Of a stretch of 64,000 nt of DNA, positions 1 to 7,908 are shown piece after piece. The stretch spans positions 1 to 64,000 of the forward strand of contig NEUU01000008.1 of NCBI GenBank assembly GCA_002304345.1, in the 5' to 3' direction. Numbering within the stretch: the stretch's first letter is position 1; every line of letters begins with the position of its first letter. This stretch comes from Verrucomicrobia bacterium Tous-C9LFEB. Lineage in GTDB: Bacteria > Verrucomicrobiota > Verrucomicrobiia > Methylacidiphilales > UBA1321. The translations under genes and the position numbers were made by a program. The notes beneath the pieces were generated by a model, which did not search any database, had not been told where the DNA came from, and saw nothing but the letters and a program-made list of their open reading frames with translations.

Positions 1-41
1 TCCTCTCCCTCAGACCTGAAAAATAATCCACCAAGACAGTT

Positions 42-98
42 GCTCTATCAAGAGGGAAAGGGAACGTGCGGTAGCACCGCGGAACGCCGGGGTGTGTG
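42..98. repeat. Partial copy of the palindromic element at 2132-2246
   Basis: The stretches CTCTATCAAGAGGG (42-55) and CGCCGGGGTGTGTG (86-98) match parts of the right arm of the long palindrome at 2132-2246, but the middle differs. It lies just after the stop codon of the first gene, so it may be a degenerate relative of that intergenic element. No gene is visible in bases 1-110. Confidence 0.5.
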
Positions 99-110
99 GT
101 CCGTTGAAAC

Positions 111-2048
111 TTATTTAAGACCTACGACCACCATCGTGTGGCCTTCGATCCAGTCGAGCTTCACCGTCACGTAACCGTCCGCTTCCGTGAACGCGACCGA
201 TTTGTTCTCCGGCTGCAACATCACGGACTTCACCGGTTGCGACACCTTGATGCCGAGCGTGATGTTCCGCGCCGGAACCGCTTCCTCCACCATCTCCATC
301 GTGGCGGTTTTCTTTTGCGGCACAAAACTCAACAGATGCACGATGTGTTGGCCGGGACGGACATTCGCCACCGCTTCCACATACTTCGCCGCTTCGAGAC
401 GAATCGCCGGTTTCGGCAAAAGCGCTTTCAGCGCCGCTGAGACGAGTTGACGACAGGGCAGATTCGCATGTCGCGCGTAGGCGAGGAACACCGGCAGCGC
501 GAGCAACGCCTCGTTACCGCGCACCACTCCCGCCGCATATTCCGACGTTTCCAGCTTCGACGGCGTTTGCGCGTGCGAACAGAAATGATTCCACGCCCGC
601 TCGAAATAGGGTTCCACGATTTGCGCCAATACCTTATCTCCGGTCTGTGCCTTCACGCGCACGCCGCGCTCGTAGAACACATGATCGCTCTCGGCCAGCG
701 TGCCGCACGTGTCGGCACCGAAGCGCAGATAGGTCGTCGTAAATGGCGAGGCTTCACCTTCGGTCACCTCGCGCAGGATGCGGCCCCCTTTTTTCTGGTA
801 AGCGTCCAAGCGTTGTTTGAGATCCTCCGTCAGCGGCGTCGCGGTCGTGACGATCACCACGGCGTAGTCCTCCCACTTGGCTTCGGGCAGGACAAAGTCG
901 TATTGATAGCCGAGCGGAGTCAGTGCGCGATAAACGCCTTCGAATGTCTCGCGAGCGTGATTGCCGGGTAGATCTTCTGCATAGAGTACCGCGATTTCCT
1001 TCGGTGCTTTCGTGTCCCGCACAAACGGCTCGCACTTCTCAACGTAATCATACACTTGACCGATCACATCGTAGGCACCCTTGTCCAGAATCCCTGCGGG
1101 GTGCAATTGATCGCCGATGCTGCACAACGCGCCATGCGCGAGGGCTTGCGCGCAATCGTATTGCAGCGACGGCACGGTGCGCAGTCCGCCAAAGTCAGCC
1201 CAGCTTTTATGGAATCGCCCCGTCATGCCGAGCGTCGGCATATCGAGCGGCCGCACGAAGCGGATATTCACCGGGAAATATTGATAGCCCCATTGCCCCG
1301 ACGGCAACGCTTCCACTTCCACATGCTTGAGATACTTCTTTTCGTCGCTCAAACGAATGGTTGGTCGGCTGTTGAAGAAAATCGGGACATCCTTTTGATA
1401 CGTCGCCACCAGATCACACAGGCGCTTCATATAGGAATGCGACACCTGACGCGAGTAGGTCGCGCGATCGGCTTCGCACTCGGGATTCAACCCCGCTTTC
1501 ACCATCCCCGCCTTGGCCCAATTCGATACGCTCGGCTGGTCCCAGCACATATCGAAGAAGAGACCATCGACGGGACCAAACTTCTTCATCACTTCCTCCG
1601 TTTGCGCACAGAGGTAATCCACGTAAGGACTCGACATGTCGAGAATCTGCCAGTTGAAGTAATCATTGACCAATGGACGACGGCCGACGCGGGAGCCATC
1701 GGGATTGAGCGCAATCCATTCCGGGTGCGTATTGGCGGCGTATTCATCGCACTGCACACTGAGGTAGATCGGTGTGCGAATCCCTTCCGCCTTCAGCGCG
1801 GCAATCTGCTTTTCCAGCAATCCGCCCTTCAGCGTCGGATGCTTCGCGGGTGCATCGGTCTCGTAGTAGAGGTGACCGTGGTGACACTTCGCAAATAGCG
1901 TGATGCTGTCGACATGCGCCGCCTTCAAGGTTTGCGCGAAGGCCTTGGCGTCAAACTTGGCCCCCACATCGGGAATGGCCGGGCCGGTATGGAAATCGAG
2001 ATGGATCTGGCGAAAGCGGTGCAGGTCGGAAGAGCTCATAATTCGCAC
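111..2048 (-). CDS. Putative glycoside hydrolase (GHL6-like TIM barrel with beta-galactosidase trimerisation-like domain)
   Basis: A 645-residue protein resembling hypothetical glycosyl hydrolase 6: an N-terminal TIM-barrel-like part (about residues 10-330) followed by a beta-galactosidase trimerisation-like, amidotransferase-like fold (about 345-460). The segment DGLFFDMCWDQP near residue 160 carries acidic residues that could be catalytic. No signal peptide is visible, so action on imported oligosaccharides in the cytoplasm is likely. The frame opens with GTG at 2048, four bases after a good GAGGTG ribosome-binding site; ATG at 2039 is the alternative. The substrate is not known. A release of rhamnose or fucose would suit the nearby deoxysugar locus, but three unrelated genes lie between, so this is only a guess. 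Confidence 0.75.
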   Translation of the reverse strand: MRIMSSSDLHRFRQIHLDFHTGPAIPDVGAKFDAKAFAQTLKAAHVDSITLFAKCHHGHLYYETDAPAKHPTLKGGLLEKQIAALKAEGIRTPIYLSVQCDEYAANTHPEWIALNPDGSRVGRRPLVNDYFNWQILDMSSPYVDYLCAQTEEVMKKFGPVDGLFFDMCWDQPSVSNWAKAGMVKAGLNPECEADRATYSRQVSHSYMKRLCDLVATYQKDVPIFFNSRPTIRLSDEKKYLKHVEVEALPSGQWGYQYFPVNIRFVRPLDMPTLGMTGRFHKSWADFGGLRTVPSLQYDCAQALAHGALCSIGDQLHPAGILDKGAYDVIGQVYDYVEKCEPFVRDTKAPKEIAVLYAEDLPGNHARETFEGVYRALTPLGYQYDFVLPEAKWEDYAVVIVTTATPLTEDLKQRLDAYQKKGGRILREVTEGEASPFTTTYLRFGADTCGTLAESDHVFYERGVRVKAQTGDKVLAQIVEPYFERAWNHFCSHAQTPSKLETSEYAAGVVRGNEALLALPVFLAYARHANLPCRQLVSAALKALLPKPAIRLEAAKYVEAVANVRPGQHIVHLLSFVPQKKTATMEMVEEAVPARNITLGIKVSQPVKSVMLQPENKSVAFTEADGYVTVKLDWIEGHTMVVVGLK

Positions 2049-2131
2049 CCTACACCTCTCTTTTCGGGATGCAACTCAAATCTGACACGAGTCAGATCAT
2101 AAAAAACGACTCTCCACTGAGTAAGAGGAAC

Positions 2132-2246
2132 ACACACCCCGGCGCTCCGCGCCCCCCCTCTTGATAGAGGGGATTTCGGCAACTGTGAGTTTCGAGAGCA
2201 TGAATCCCCTCTATCAAGAGGGGGGGCGCGGAGCGCCGGGGTGTGT
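2132..2246. repeat. Perfect 44-bp inverted repeat with 27-bp loop
   Basis: Arms 2132-2175 and 2203-2246 are perfect reverse complements, with the GC-rich core CCCCGGCGCTCCGCGCC near the outer ends. The element lies between the helicase stop codon and the upstream side of the glycoside hydrolase, both on the minus strand. It could end helicase transcription, though it lacks a classical T-run, or be a REP/MITE-like insertion. A partial copy is at 42-98. Confidence 0.85.
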
Positions 2247-2283
2247 CAAAAAATTACCCTATCATGATGGAGGGTCCGACCTA

Positions 2284-4044
2284 TTAGACGGAACGCTTGC
2301 ACCAGAGCTTGCGGTCCTTGAACTGAATGCCGCTGAGCTTGGAGAGAATAAAATCAACATGCTCTTCGGCGACATCAACAAACGATTGCTTCCCCTGCAG
2401 GCGAATCACGCCGACCGTTTCCTTCGGCAATTTCGTCGTGCCGACGATGACACCCACGATATCCCCCGGCTGCACGTCGTGCTCGCGGCCCACGCCCAGC
2501 GTAATGCGCACCATGCCCGGCTCGTGCGACACTTCGCCCGATTTCCGGTCCGCCTTCATGCCGCTGCTTTGGGGCGGACGATCCGCGGGATAGGGACGCT
2601 CGCTGCGCGGCTGGGGGCGATCATAGCGGTCCTGTCGTTCCGACCGTTCCGGTCGATCCCGGCGCTCGTAGCGATCTCCGCCACGGTCGCCGCGCGAATA
2701 ATCATCGCGGCGATTGCCGTAACGCTCCTCCTTAACCTCTTCCTGCGGCGGTTCATCACCGACGCTAAAGAGATGAATCAATGCCGAGGCGATGTCGGTG
2801 GCCAGATAGCCCTGGTCGAGCAAACGCCCGATCATCTCATCCTGACGCTCGTACTTGCCCTCAACTAAGGTCTTCACCAGGGAATCGTAAAAACTGTTCG
2901 CCCGCTTCTCTTCCACTTCCTCCTCGGAAGGAATCCGCTCACGACGGATCTTCGCCTTGGTGAAGCGAATGATGTTCTGCATTTTGTAGAGTTCGCGACC
3001 GGAGACAAACGTGATCGCCTTGCCGCTGCGACCGGCACGACCCGTACGGCCGATGCGGTGGATGTAATCCTCCCCGTCGTGCGGCAGATCGTAGTTGAAC
3101 ACTACTTCGATATCGTCCACGTCGAGACCACGCGCGGCGACATCGGTTGCCACTAAAAATTCCAGCGCCCGCTTGCGGAACTTGCCGATCACGCGTTCAC
3201 GCATGGCCTGGGTCATGTCGCCATGCATCTTGTCCGCCGAGTAACCGCGGGCGATCAAATGCTCCGTGAGTTCATCGACCATCATTTTGGTCGCGCAAAA
3301 AATAATCCCGAACCGGATATCCTGCAGATCGATCAGACGACACAGCACATCGAGCTTCATGCGGCGATCGAGCTCATAATAGACCTGCTCGATTTCCGGC
3401 ATGGTCTGCGCCTGGGTCTCAACCTTGATGTTCACCGGCTTATTCGTGAACGTCTTGATCAGGTCCTGAATCTGGCGCGGCATCGTCGCGGAAAAGAAAA
3501 CGGTCTGGCGCTCTTTCGGGGCCTTGCCGAGCACCGTGCGGATATCTTCCACAAAACCCATGTCGAGCATGCGATCGGCTTCATCGAGAATCACCATGCG
3601 CAATTGATCCATCTTGAGCGAACCGCGCTCGATGTGATCCATGACGCGACCGGGCGTACCAATGACGATTTGCGCTCCGCCATCGAGACCGCGGAATTGG
3701 CGCTCGTACGATTGACCGCCGTAAACGGGCACTTCGCGCACGCCCTTTTTGTAGAAAGCGAGCTTGGCGACTTCCTCAGCCACCTGAACGGCGAGTTCGC
3801 GCGTGGGGCAAAGAATGAGCACCTGCGGCGCGCGCAATTTGACGTCGACTTTTTCGATGGCCGGGATGGCGAAAGCGGCGGTTTTACCGGAGCCGGTCTG
3901 GGATTGACCCACCACATCCTGACCCGCCAAGAGGGCGGGGATGGTCTGGGTTTGGATATGAGAGGCTTCCTCAAAACCCATTTGCGCCACGGCCTTTAGG
4001 AGTTCCGGAGAGAGGCCGAGATCGGCGAATAATTTCTTCTGCAT
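2284..4044 (-). CDS. DEAD-box ATP-dependent RNA helicase (DeaD/CsdA-like)
   Basis: A 586-residue cytoplasmic RNA helicase that unwinds structured RNA, as in ribosome assembly and cold adaptation. It shows the Q motif near residue 25, the Walker A SQTGSGKT near 48-55, LDEADRMLDMGF near 150, the SAT motif FFSATMP near 183 and HRIGRTGRAGR near 328. A low-complexity linker rich in Arg, Asp and Tyr (about 440-505) leads to a C-terminal domain (about 505-580) resembling the DbpA/DeaD RNA-binding domain. The ATG at 4044 is the natural start and is divergent from the DUF72 gene 97 bp away. Family assignment is firm; whether it is DeaD or another paralogue is not settled. Confidence 0.95.
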   Translation of the reverse strand: MQKKLFADLGLSPELLKAVAQMGFEEASHIQTQTIPALLAGQDVVGQSQTGSGKTAAFAIPAIEKVDVKLRAPQVLILCPTRELAVQVAEEVAKLAFYKKGVREVPVYGGQSYERQFRGLDGGAQIVIGTPGRVMDHIERGSLKMDQLRMVILDEADRMLDMGFVEDIRTVLGKAPKERQTVFFSATMPRQIQDLIKTFTNKPVNIKVETQAQTMPEIEQVYYELDRRMKLDVLCRLIDLQDIRFGIIFCATKMMVDELTEHLIARGYSADKMHGDMTQAMRERVIGKFRKRALEFLVATDVAARGLDVDDIEVVFNYDLPHDGEDYIHRIGRTGRAGRSGKAITFVSGRELYKMQNIIRFTKAKIRRERIPSEEEVEEKRANSFYDSLVKTLVEGKYERQDEMIGRLLDQGYLATDIASALIHLFSVGDEPPQEEVKEERYGNRRDDYSRGDRGGDRYERRDRPERSERQDRYDRPQPRSERPYPADRPPQSSGMKADRKSGEVSHEPGMVRITLGVGREHDVQPGDIVGVIVGTTKLPKETVGVIRLQGKQSFVDVAEEHVDFILSKLSGIQFKDRKLWCKRSV

Positions 4045-4141
4045 CGGACCTTATACACCAAACCGGATTCGCCCCCAAGCCTAATTCCCGTGTCACAGTG
4101 GAATCGACTTCAGCCGTCCATTCCCGTACCTTTCCCGTTCC

Positions 4142-5125
4142 ATGCTCGGCTCTCCCAACGACTTCGACCTCGCCGCCCTGCGCACCGCGATCGCCCGATT
4201 GGCGGCGCGCGGGCAGTACGTCGGCACGTCGTCGTGGAAATACGAAGGCTGGCTGGGAATGCTCTACGACGAGCAGCGCTATCTGCACCATGGTAAGATC
4301 AGCAAGAAACGCTTTCAGGAAAACTGCCTCGCCGAGTATGCGCAGACCTTTAAAACCGTGAGCGTCGATGCGGGCTACTATCAATTCCCCACCGTGGAGT
4401 CGCTCGGCAAACTCTGCGCGCAGGTGCCGGACGATTTCCGCTTCAGCTTCAAAGTAACCGACGAAATTACGCTGCGCCATTTTCATAAACTCGAACGGCA
4501 TGGGGATCGCGCGGGCACGGTGAATCCGAATTTCCTGAACGCCGAATTATTCTCCGAACTCTTTCTCGGTCCCTGCTCCGGGTTCAAGGAGAAGATCGGC
4601 CTGTTGATGTTCGAATTCACCACCTTCCAACCCACCGACTACGCCCGCGGGCGGCATTTCGTCGATGACCTCGATACGTTCCTCGGCAAGCTTCCCCGCC
4701 AATGGCAATACGGCGTGGAGGTGCGTAACGAGAGTTTTCTGCGCCCGGAGTATTTCAATTGCCTGCGCGCCCATGGCGTGGCGCACATCTACAATAACTG
4801 GAATCGCATGCCGTCTGTCGCCACGCAAATGGCCATCGCCGGAAGCGAGACAACCGATTTCGTCGCCGCGCGTTTCCTGCTCAAGCCCGGTCGCGGCTTC
4901 GAGGAAGCCGTGGCGAAATTCAAGCCCTATACCGAGATTCGCGAACCCAACCCGGAAGCACGCCGCGCGTTGCGAAAAATCACGGAGAAGAAAACGGAAC
5001 GTCCGTCGTATGCCTTCGTGAATAACCGGCTGGAAGGTTGCTCGCTCAAGACGATCATGGCGGCGTTGGGATTGGAGGAAAACACTCCCCCACCCCCGCC
5101 AATTGACGAGTTTGAGGTGTTGTAG
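4142..5125 (+). CDS. DUF72 (YecE-like) TIM-barrel protein
   Basis: A 327-residue protein with the DUF72 signatures: YVGTSSWKYEGW near residue 26, a conserved VDAGYYQFP segment near 78, FRFSFKVTDEIT near 99 and WQYGVEVRNESF near 195. DUF72 proteins form a TIM barrel, but their reaction is unknown. The usual size is about 240-300 residues; this one has a short N-terminal addition and a C-terminal extension ending in a proline run. It is transcribed away from the helicase and followed by a palindromic repeat. Confidence 0.9.
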   Translation: MLGSPNDFDLAALRTAIARLAARGQYVGTSSWKYEGWLGMLYDEQRYLHHGKISKKRFQENCLAEYAQTFKTVSVDAGYYQFPTVESLGKLCAQVPDDFRFSFKVTDEITLRHFHKLERHGDRAGTVNPNFLNAELFSELFLGPCSGFKEKIGLLMFEFTTFQPTDYARGRHFVDDLDTFLGKLPRQWQYGVEVRNESFLRPEYFNCLRAHGVAHIYNNWNRMPSVATQMAIAGSETTDFVAARFLLKPGRGFEEAVAKFKPYTEIREPNPEARRALRKITEKKTERPSYAFVNNRLEGCSLKTIMAALGLEENTPPPPPIDEFEVL

Positions 5126-5144
5126 CGATTGAACAACATTTGCG

Positions 5145-5196
5145 TTGTAGGGCGGTTCTGTGAACCGCCGCGACGGCACGCAGTGCCGTCCTACAA
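5145..5196. repeat. Intergenic three-way-junction repeat, copy 1
   Basis: Outer arms TTGTAGG and CCTACAA close around two inner hairpins (GGCGGTTC-TGT-GAACCGCC and GACGGCAC-GCA-GTGCCGTC). The same plan occurs at 23962-24014 and, less perfectly, at 37907-37961. All copies are intergenic. The form resembles REP or MITE-type elements. Confidence 0.8.
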
Positions 5197-5228
5197 TTTC
5201 GCAGTCTGAGACTGCGGTTACAACAAAT

Positions 5229-5259
5229 GAAAAACCCCGTGGCTTGCGCCACGGGGTTC
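5229..5259 (-). terminator. Rho-independent terminator of the BMC operon
   Basis: An 11-bp stem (AACCCCGTGGC paired with GCCACGGGGTT) with a TTGC loop, read on the minus strand, is followed by T residues. It lies about 50 bp after the stop codon of the dehydrogenase gene, the last gene of the minus-strand BMC operon. Confidence 0.8.
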
Positions 5260-5310
5260 TCACAAAATTGGCTAGTTGCCTGAGTCAGAAGCAACCAACC
5301 GTACCACCTA

Positions 5311-6234
5311 TCAACCCACCTTGGCCATGGTGTCGTTCAGGGCCTTGGCGGAAGCTTGCAGAGCGTTGAGTTCTTTCGGCCAGAGCTCGAGCTCAAAATG
5401 TCCTTCCACACCCTTGCGGCCGACCACGGTCGGCACGCTGATCGCCACGTTGCGAATCCCGTAGGTTCCGTTCACGAGGCTGGAGACCGGCAGGATCCGC
5501 TTGCGGTCGAGCATGATGCTCTCGGCCACTTCGTTGATCGCCACCGCGACGGCCCAACCGGCACCACCCTTGCGGGAGATGACTTCGGCGCCGCTCTTCT
5601 GGGTGCGTTCGAAAATCTGATTTTGGAAAGTCGGCGTGATGCCGGGGAACTTCAACAGCGGCAGACCGTCCACCGTGGCGGAGGACCAGATCGGCAGCAT
5701 CGTGTCGCCGTGTTCGCCGAGGATCAGCGCGCGCACTTGCGTGGCGGGCAACTTCAGCGACGAGGCGATGAGCGAGTTGAAGCGCGACGTATCGAGCACC
5801 GTGCCGAGGCCGAGCACTTGCGTGGCCGGGAGGCCAGACATCTTGATCGCGAGATGCGTGAGAATGTCGACGGGGTTCGAAACCACGAGGATGATCGCGT
5901 TCGGATTCAGCGTCGCGTCGATCAAGCTCTGCATGATGCCCTTGAAGAGCGACACGTTGCGGTTGATCAAGTCGAGACGGGATTCATCCGGCTTGCGGCG
6001 CAGTCCCGCGGTGATGATGATGAGGTCGGTCTTGGCCACGTCGGCATAAGTGCCGGCTCGGATCACTTGATCCGCCGTGTAGGCCGCGCCATGCATCAAG
6101 TCGAGCGCTTCGCCTTCCGCCGTCGCCGCGTTGGCGTCGAGCAGGACGATTTCCTGGGCGACCTTGCCCAGCTGCAACGCGAACGCCGCGCAGGAGCCGA
6201 CGCGTCCGCCACCACCGATAATGGAAACTTTCAT
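5311..6234 (-). CDS. Lactate/malate dehydrogenase-family NAD enzyme of the BMC locus
   Basis: A 307-residue NAD-dependent dehydrogenase with an N-terminal Rossmann fold (VSIIGGGGRVGS at 3-14), VSNPVDILTH near 118 and the catalytic GEHGD near 173. The residue that separates the family by substrate, before KPDESRLDL, is Arg as in malate dehydrogenases rather than Gln as in lactate dehydrogenases. In PV-type BMC loci this gene is proposed to recycle NADH, perhaps by reducing lactaldehyde to 1,2-propanediol. No obvious encapsulation helix is seen. It is the last gene of the operon, 13 bp after the aldolase, and is followed by a terminator. Confidence 0.9.
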   Translation of the reverse strand: MKVSIIGGGGRVGSCAAFALQLGKVAQEIVLLDANAATAEGEALDLMHGAAYTADQVIRAGTYADVAKTDLIIITAGLRRKPDESRLDLINRNVSLFKGIMQSLIDATLNPNAIILVVSNPVDILTHLAIKMSGLPATQVLGLGTVLDTSRFNSLIASSLKLPATQVRALILGEHGDTMLPIWSSATVDGLPLLKFPGITPTFQNQIFERTQKSGAEVISRKGGAGWAVAVAINEVAESIMLDRKRILPVSSLVNGTYGIRNVAISVPTVVGRKGVEGHFELELWPKELNALQASAKALNDTMAKVG

Positions 6235-6247
6235 GGTGTCTAATTCC

Positions 6248-7315
6248 TTATTTCTTGAGCTGCTTCATGATTTCTTCGGTCACCTTCTGCACGAGACCTT
6301 CGATCTCGGCGTTCGTGACCGGCTCGCTGCTCTCACCGCCGCTGCAACCGCAGGCACCGGTGGAGGGACGGCCTTCCATCTTTTCCCACGGGTCGACTTC
6401 GCAGAGCTGAACGGGCTGCAGGCCGAGGCGGGAATCCGGGAGACCCATCTTCTTCTTCATGTCGAGCAGCTTGCCCATTTCGTCGCACGGGATGCTGGTG
6501 CGATTGTTCGGGAGCTGGTTCGCGATGGCGACGGTGCGGCAATAGGCGTCCGTGATTTCCATCTTGAAGTAGGCGTCTTCGACGCTCGTACCCCAGCAGA
6601 TGACGCCATGGTTGCCCATGAGGATCGACTGGTGCTTCGGCGCGAGCGGGGCGATGACATCATACATGGCCTGGCTGCCGGGAGTGGCGTAGGGGGCGAG
6701 AGGAACGCGGCCCACGAACACTTCGATTTCCGGGATGAGACGTTCCGGCGGTTCCATGCCGACGATCGCGAACGCGGTGGCGTGCACGGGGTGCGCGTGG
6801 CAAACCGACTTCGCTTCGGGTACGCTGTTGAAGATCGCCATGTGGGTCATGAATTCGCTGGTGCGTTTCCACGTACCGGCGAGTTGCTTGCCCTGTCCGT
6901 CGACCAAACAAAGCATGTCCTTCGTGAGGAAACCCTTGCTGACGCCGGTCGGCGTGCAGATGAAGAGGCCGTTGCTCAGGCGGGCGGAAATGTTGCCGCC
7001 GTTGCCGTCGACATATTCACGGGCCCAGATACGGCGACCGATGTCGCAGATTTCGGCCTTGATCTTGTCGGCTTCGGGCGAGTTGTAGATCGCATCGTAA
7101 TCGTTCTTCAGCGGGGCCGCTGCGGCCGGGGCGGCCGAGAGCTGGGTGCCCGTGGTGGCGGGGGCACCGGCACCGGCATCAAATACCAGTCTCACACCGG
7201 CTTCCGACAGCACATCGCGCGCGCCCGGGGTGATCTGCACGTCCCGGTTGTAACGCAGCGTGGTGGCGCCAGTTTTCACGAAGTCTTCAGCTTCTTTTTG
7301 TGCGAATAATTTCAT
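6248..7315 (-). CDS. BMC-associated class II aldolase (L-rhamnulose-1-phosphate / L-fuculose-1-phosphate type)
   Basis: A 355-residue metal-dependent aldolase predicted to cleave rhamnulose-1-phosphate or fuculose-1-phosphate to DHAP and L-lactaldehyde inside the microcompartment. The aldolase core (about 75-290) has GNGGNISARL, PTGVSKG, the metal-binding HAHPVHA motif and MGNHGVI. It is much longer than the usual 215-270 residues. Residues 1-45 form an extra module (AQKEAEDFVKTG, then ITPGARDVLSEAGVRLVF) joined by an Ala/Pro linker. The C-terminus has a Cys-rich linker (GACGCSGG) and an amphipathic helix from about residue 335 resembling an encapsulation peptide. Core function is known for the family; cargo targeting is inferred from the tail. 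Confidence 0.93.
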   Translation of the reverse strand: MKLFAQKEAEDFVKTGATTLRYNRDVQITPGARDVLSEAGVRLVFDAGAGAPATTGTQLSAAPAAAAPLKNDYDAIYNSPEADKIKAEICDIGRRIWAREYVDGNGGNISARLSNGLFICTPTGVSKGFLTKDMLCLVDGQGKQLAGTWKRTSEFMTHMAIFNSVPEAKSVCHAHPVHATAFAIVGMEPPERLIPEIEVFVGRVPLAPYATPGSQAMYDVIAPLAPKHQSILMGNHGVICWGTSVEDAYFKMEITDAYCRTVAIANQLPNNRTSIPCDEMGKLLDMKKKMGLPDSRLGLQPVQLCEVDPWEKMEGRPSTGACGCSGGESSEPVTNAEIEGLVQKVTEEIMKQLKK

Positions 7316-7330
7316 AGTCTTTCGTGCGCC

Positions 7331-7633
7331 TTATTTCCCGGCGCGTTGGGGTTCCTCGGGTTGATAAAAGTGTTCGTCGATGAGGGCGGCGCAGTAAGCG
7401 TCGACCGCATTCGCCGGTGTAAAGGGACGGGCCGCTTCGGCCCCTTCCGCAATGGCAATATCCTGGCCTGCGTCCGCGCCGAGCACGTCATAGACGACGA
7501 TCGACGGGTCATAGACCGCTTTTCCGTTGAGCGTTTCGGCCTTCCACGGCAGGGTCAGCAGCAGGCGCGCCCCGACATATTTCGGGTCGTGCACCGACAG
7601 GACAACGCGGCCAAGGGTGGTTCCAATTCTCAA
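7331..7633 (-). CDS. BMC vertex (pentamer) protein, EutN/CcmL family
   Basis: A 100-residue BMC-P protein that caps shell vertices as a pentamer. It starts with the beta-strand MRIGTTLGRVVLSV and contains the small barrel core typical of EutN/CcmL. Its C-terminal tail (about residue 70 onward) is longer than in minimal family members and charged. It overlaps the preceding vertex gene by four bases, so the two are probably translationally coupled. It is one of three divergent vertex paralogues in this operon. Confidence 0.92.
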   Translation of the reverse strand: MRIGTTLGRVVLSVHDPKYVGARLLLTLPWKAETLNGKAVYDPSIVVYDVLGADAGQDIAIAEGAEAARPFTPANAVDAYCAALIDEHFYQPEEPQRAGK

Positions 7634-7899
7634 TGGAGTCTCTCCTGATCAATGATGCCCATGACGCACCAGCGGGCGGGACTTTTCGGGTCCAAAACGA
7701 CATCGCGGGCCGCCCCGCCGTCGCTGGTGATCATCACGAGCTGATGAATGGCCGCACCCATCGGGTCCACCACAATCTGCGGGGCTCCGTCGATGGAACC
7801 ATCGGGTCCCACCGGCTGGGCAATGAGGAGTCGGTGGCCGTTCAAGCTGCTGTGCTTGACGGTCGACGTCACATGCCCTCGGATACGTGCCAGTTTCAT
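7630..7899 (-). CDS. BMC vertex (pentamer) protein, EutN/CcmL family
   Basis: An 89-residue BMC-P protein close to the canonical length. It has the N-terminal strand MKLARIRGHVTSTVKH, the LNGHRLLIAQPV turn, VDPMGAAIHQLVMI and the C-terminal VMGIIDQ strand. It lies 9 bp after the aldehyde dehydrogenase and overlaps the next vertex gene by four bases. Two further vertex paralogues are in the operon; whether they form mixed or separate pentamers cannot be told from sequence. Confidence 0.94.
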   Translation of the reverse strand: MKLARIRGHVTSTVKHSSLNGHRLLIAQPVGPDGSIDGAPQIVVDPMGAAIHQLVMITSDGGAARDVVLDPKSPARWCVMGIIDQERLH

Positions 7900-7908
7900 T
7901 TTTTCGGA

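Noticed and set aside
2161-2868. Plus-strand frame near the helicase 3' end
   Set aside because: Reads the palindrome and the antisense of the helicase's Arg-rich linker.
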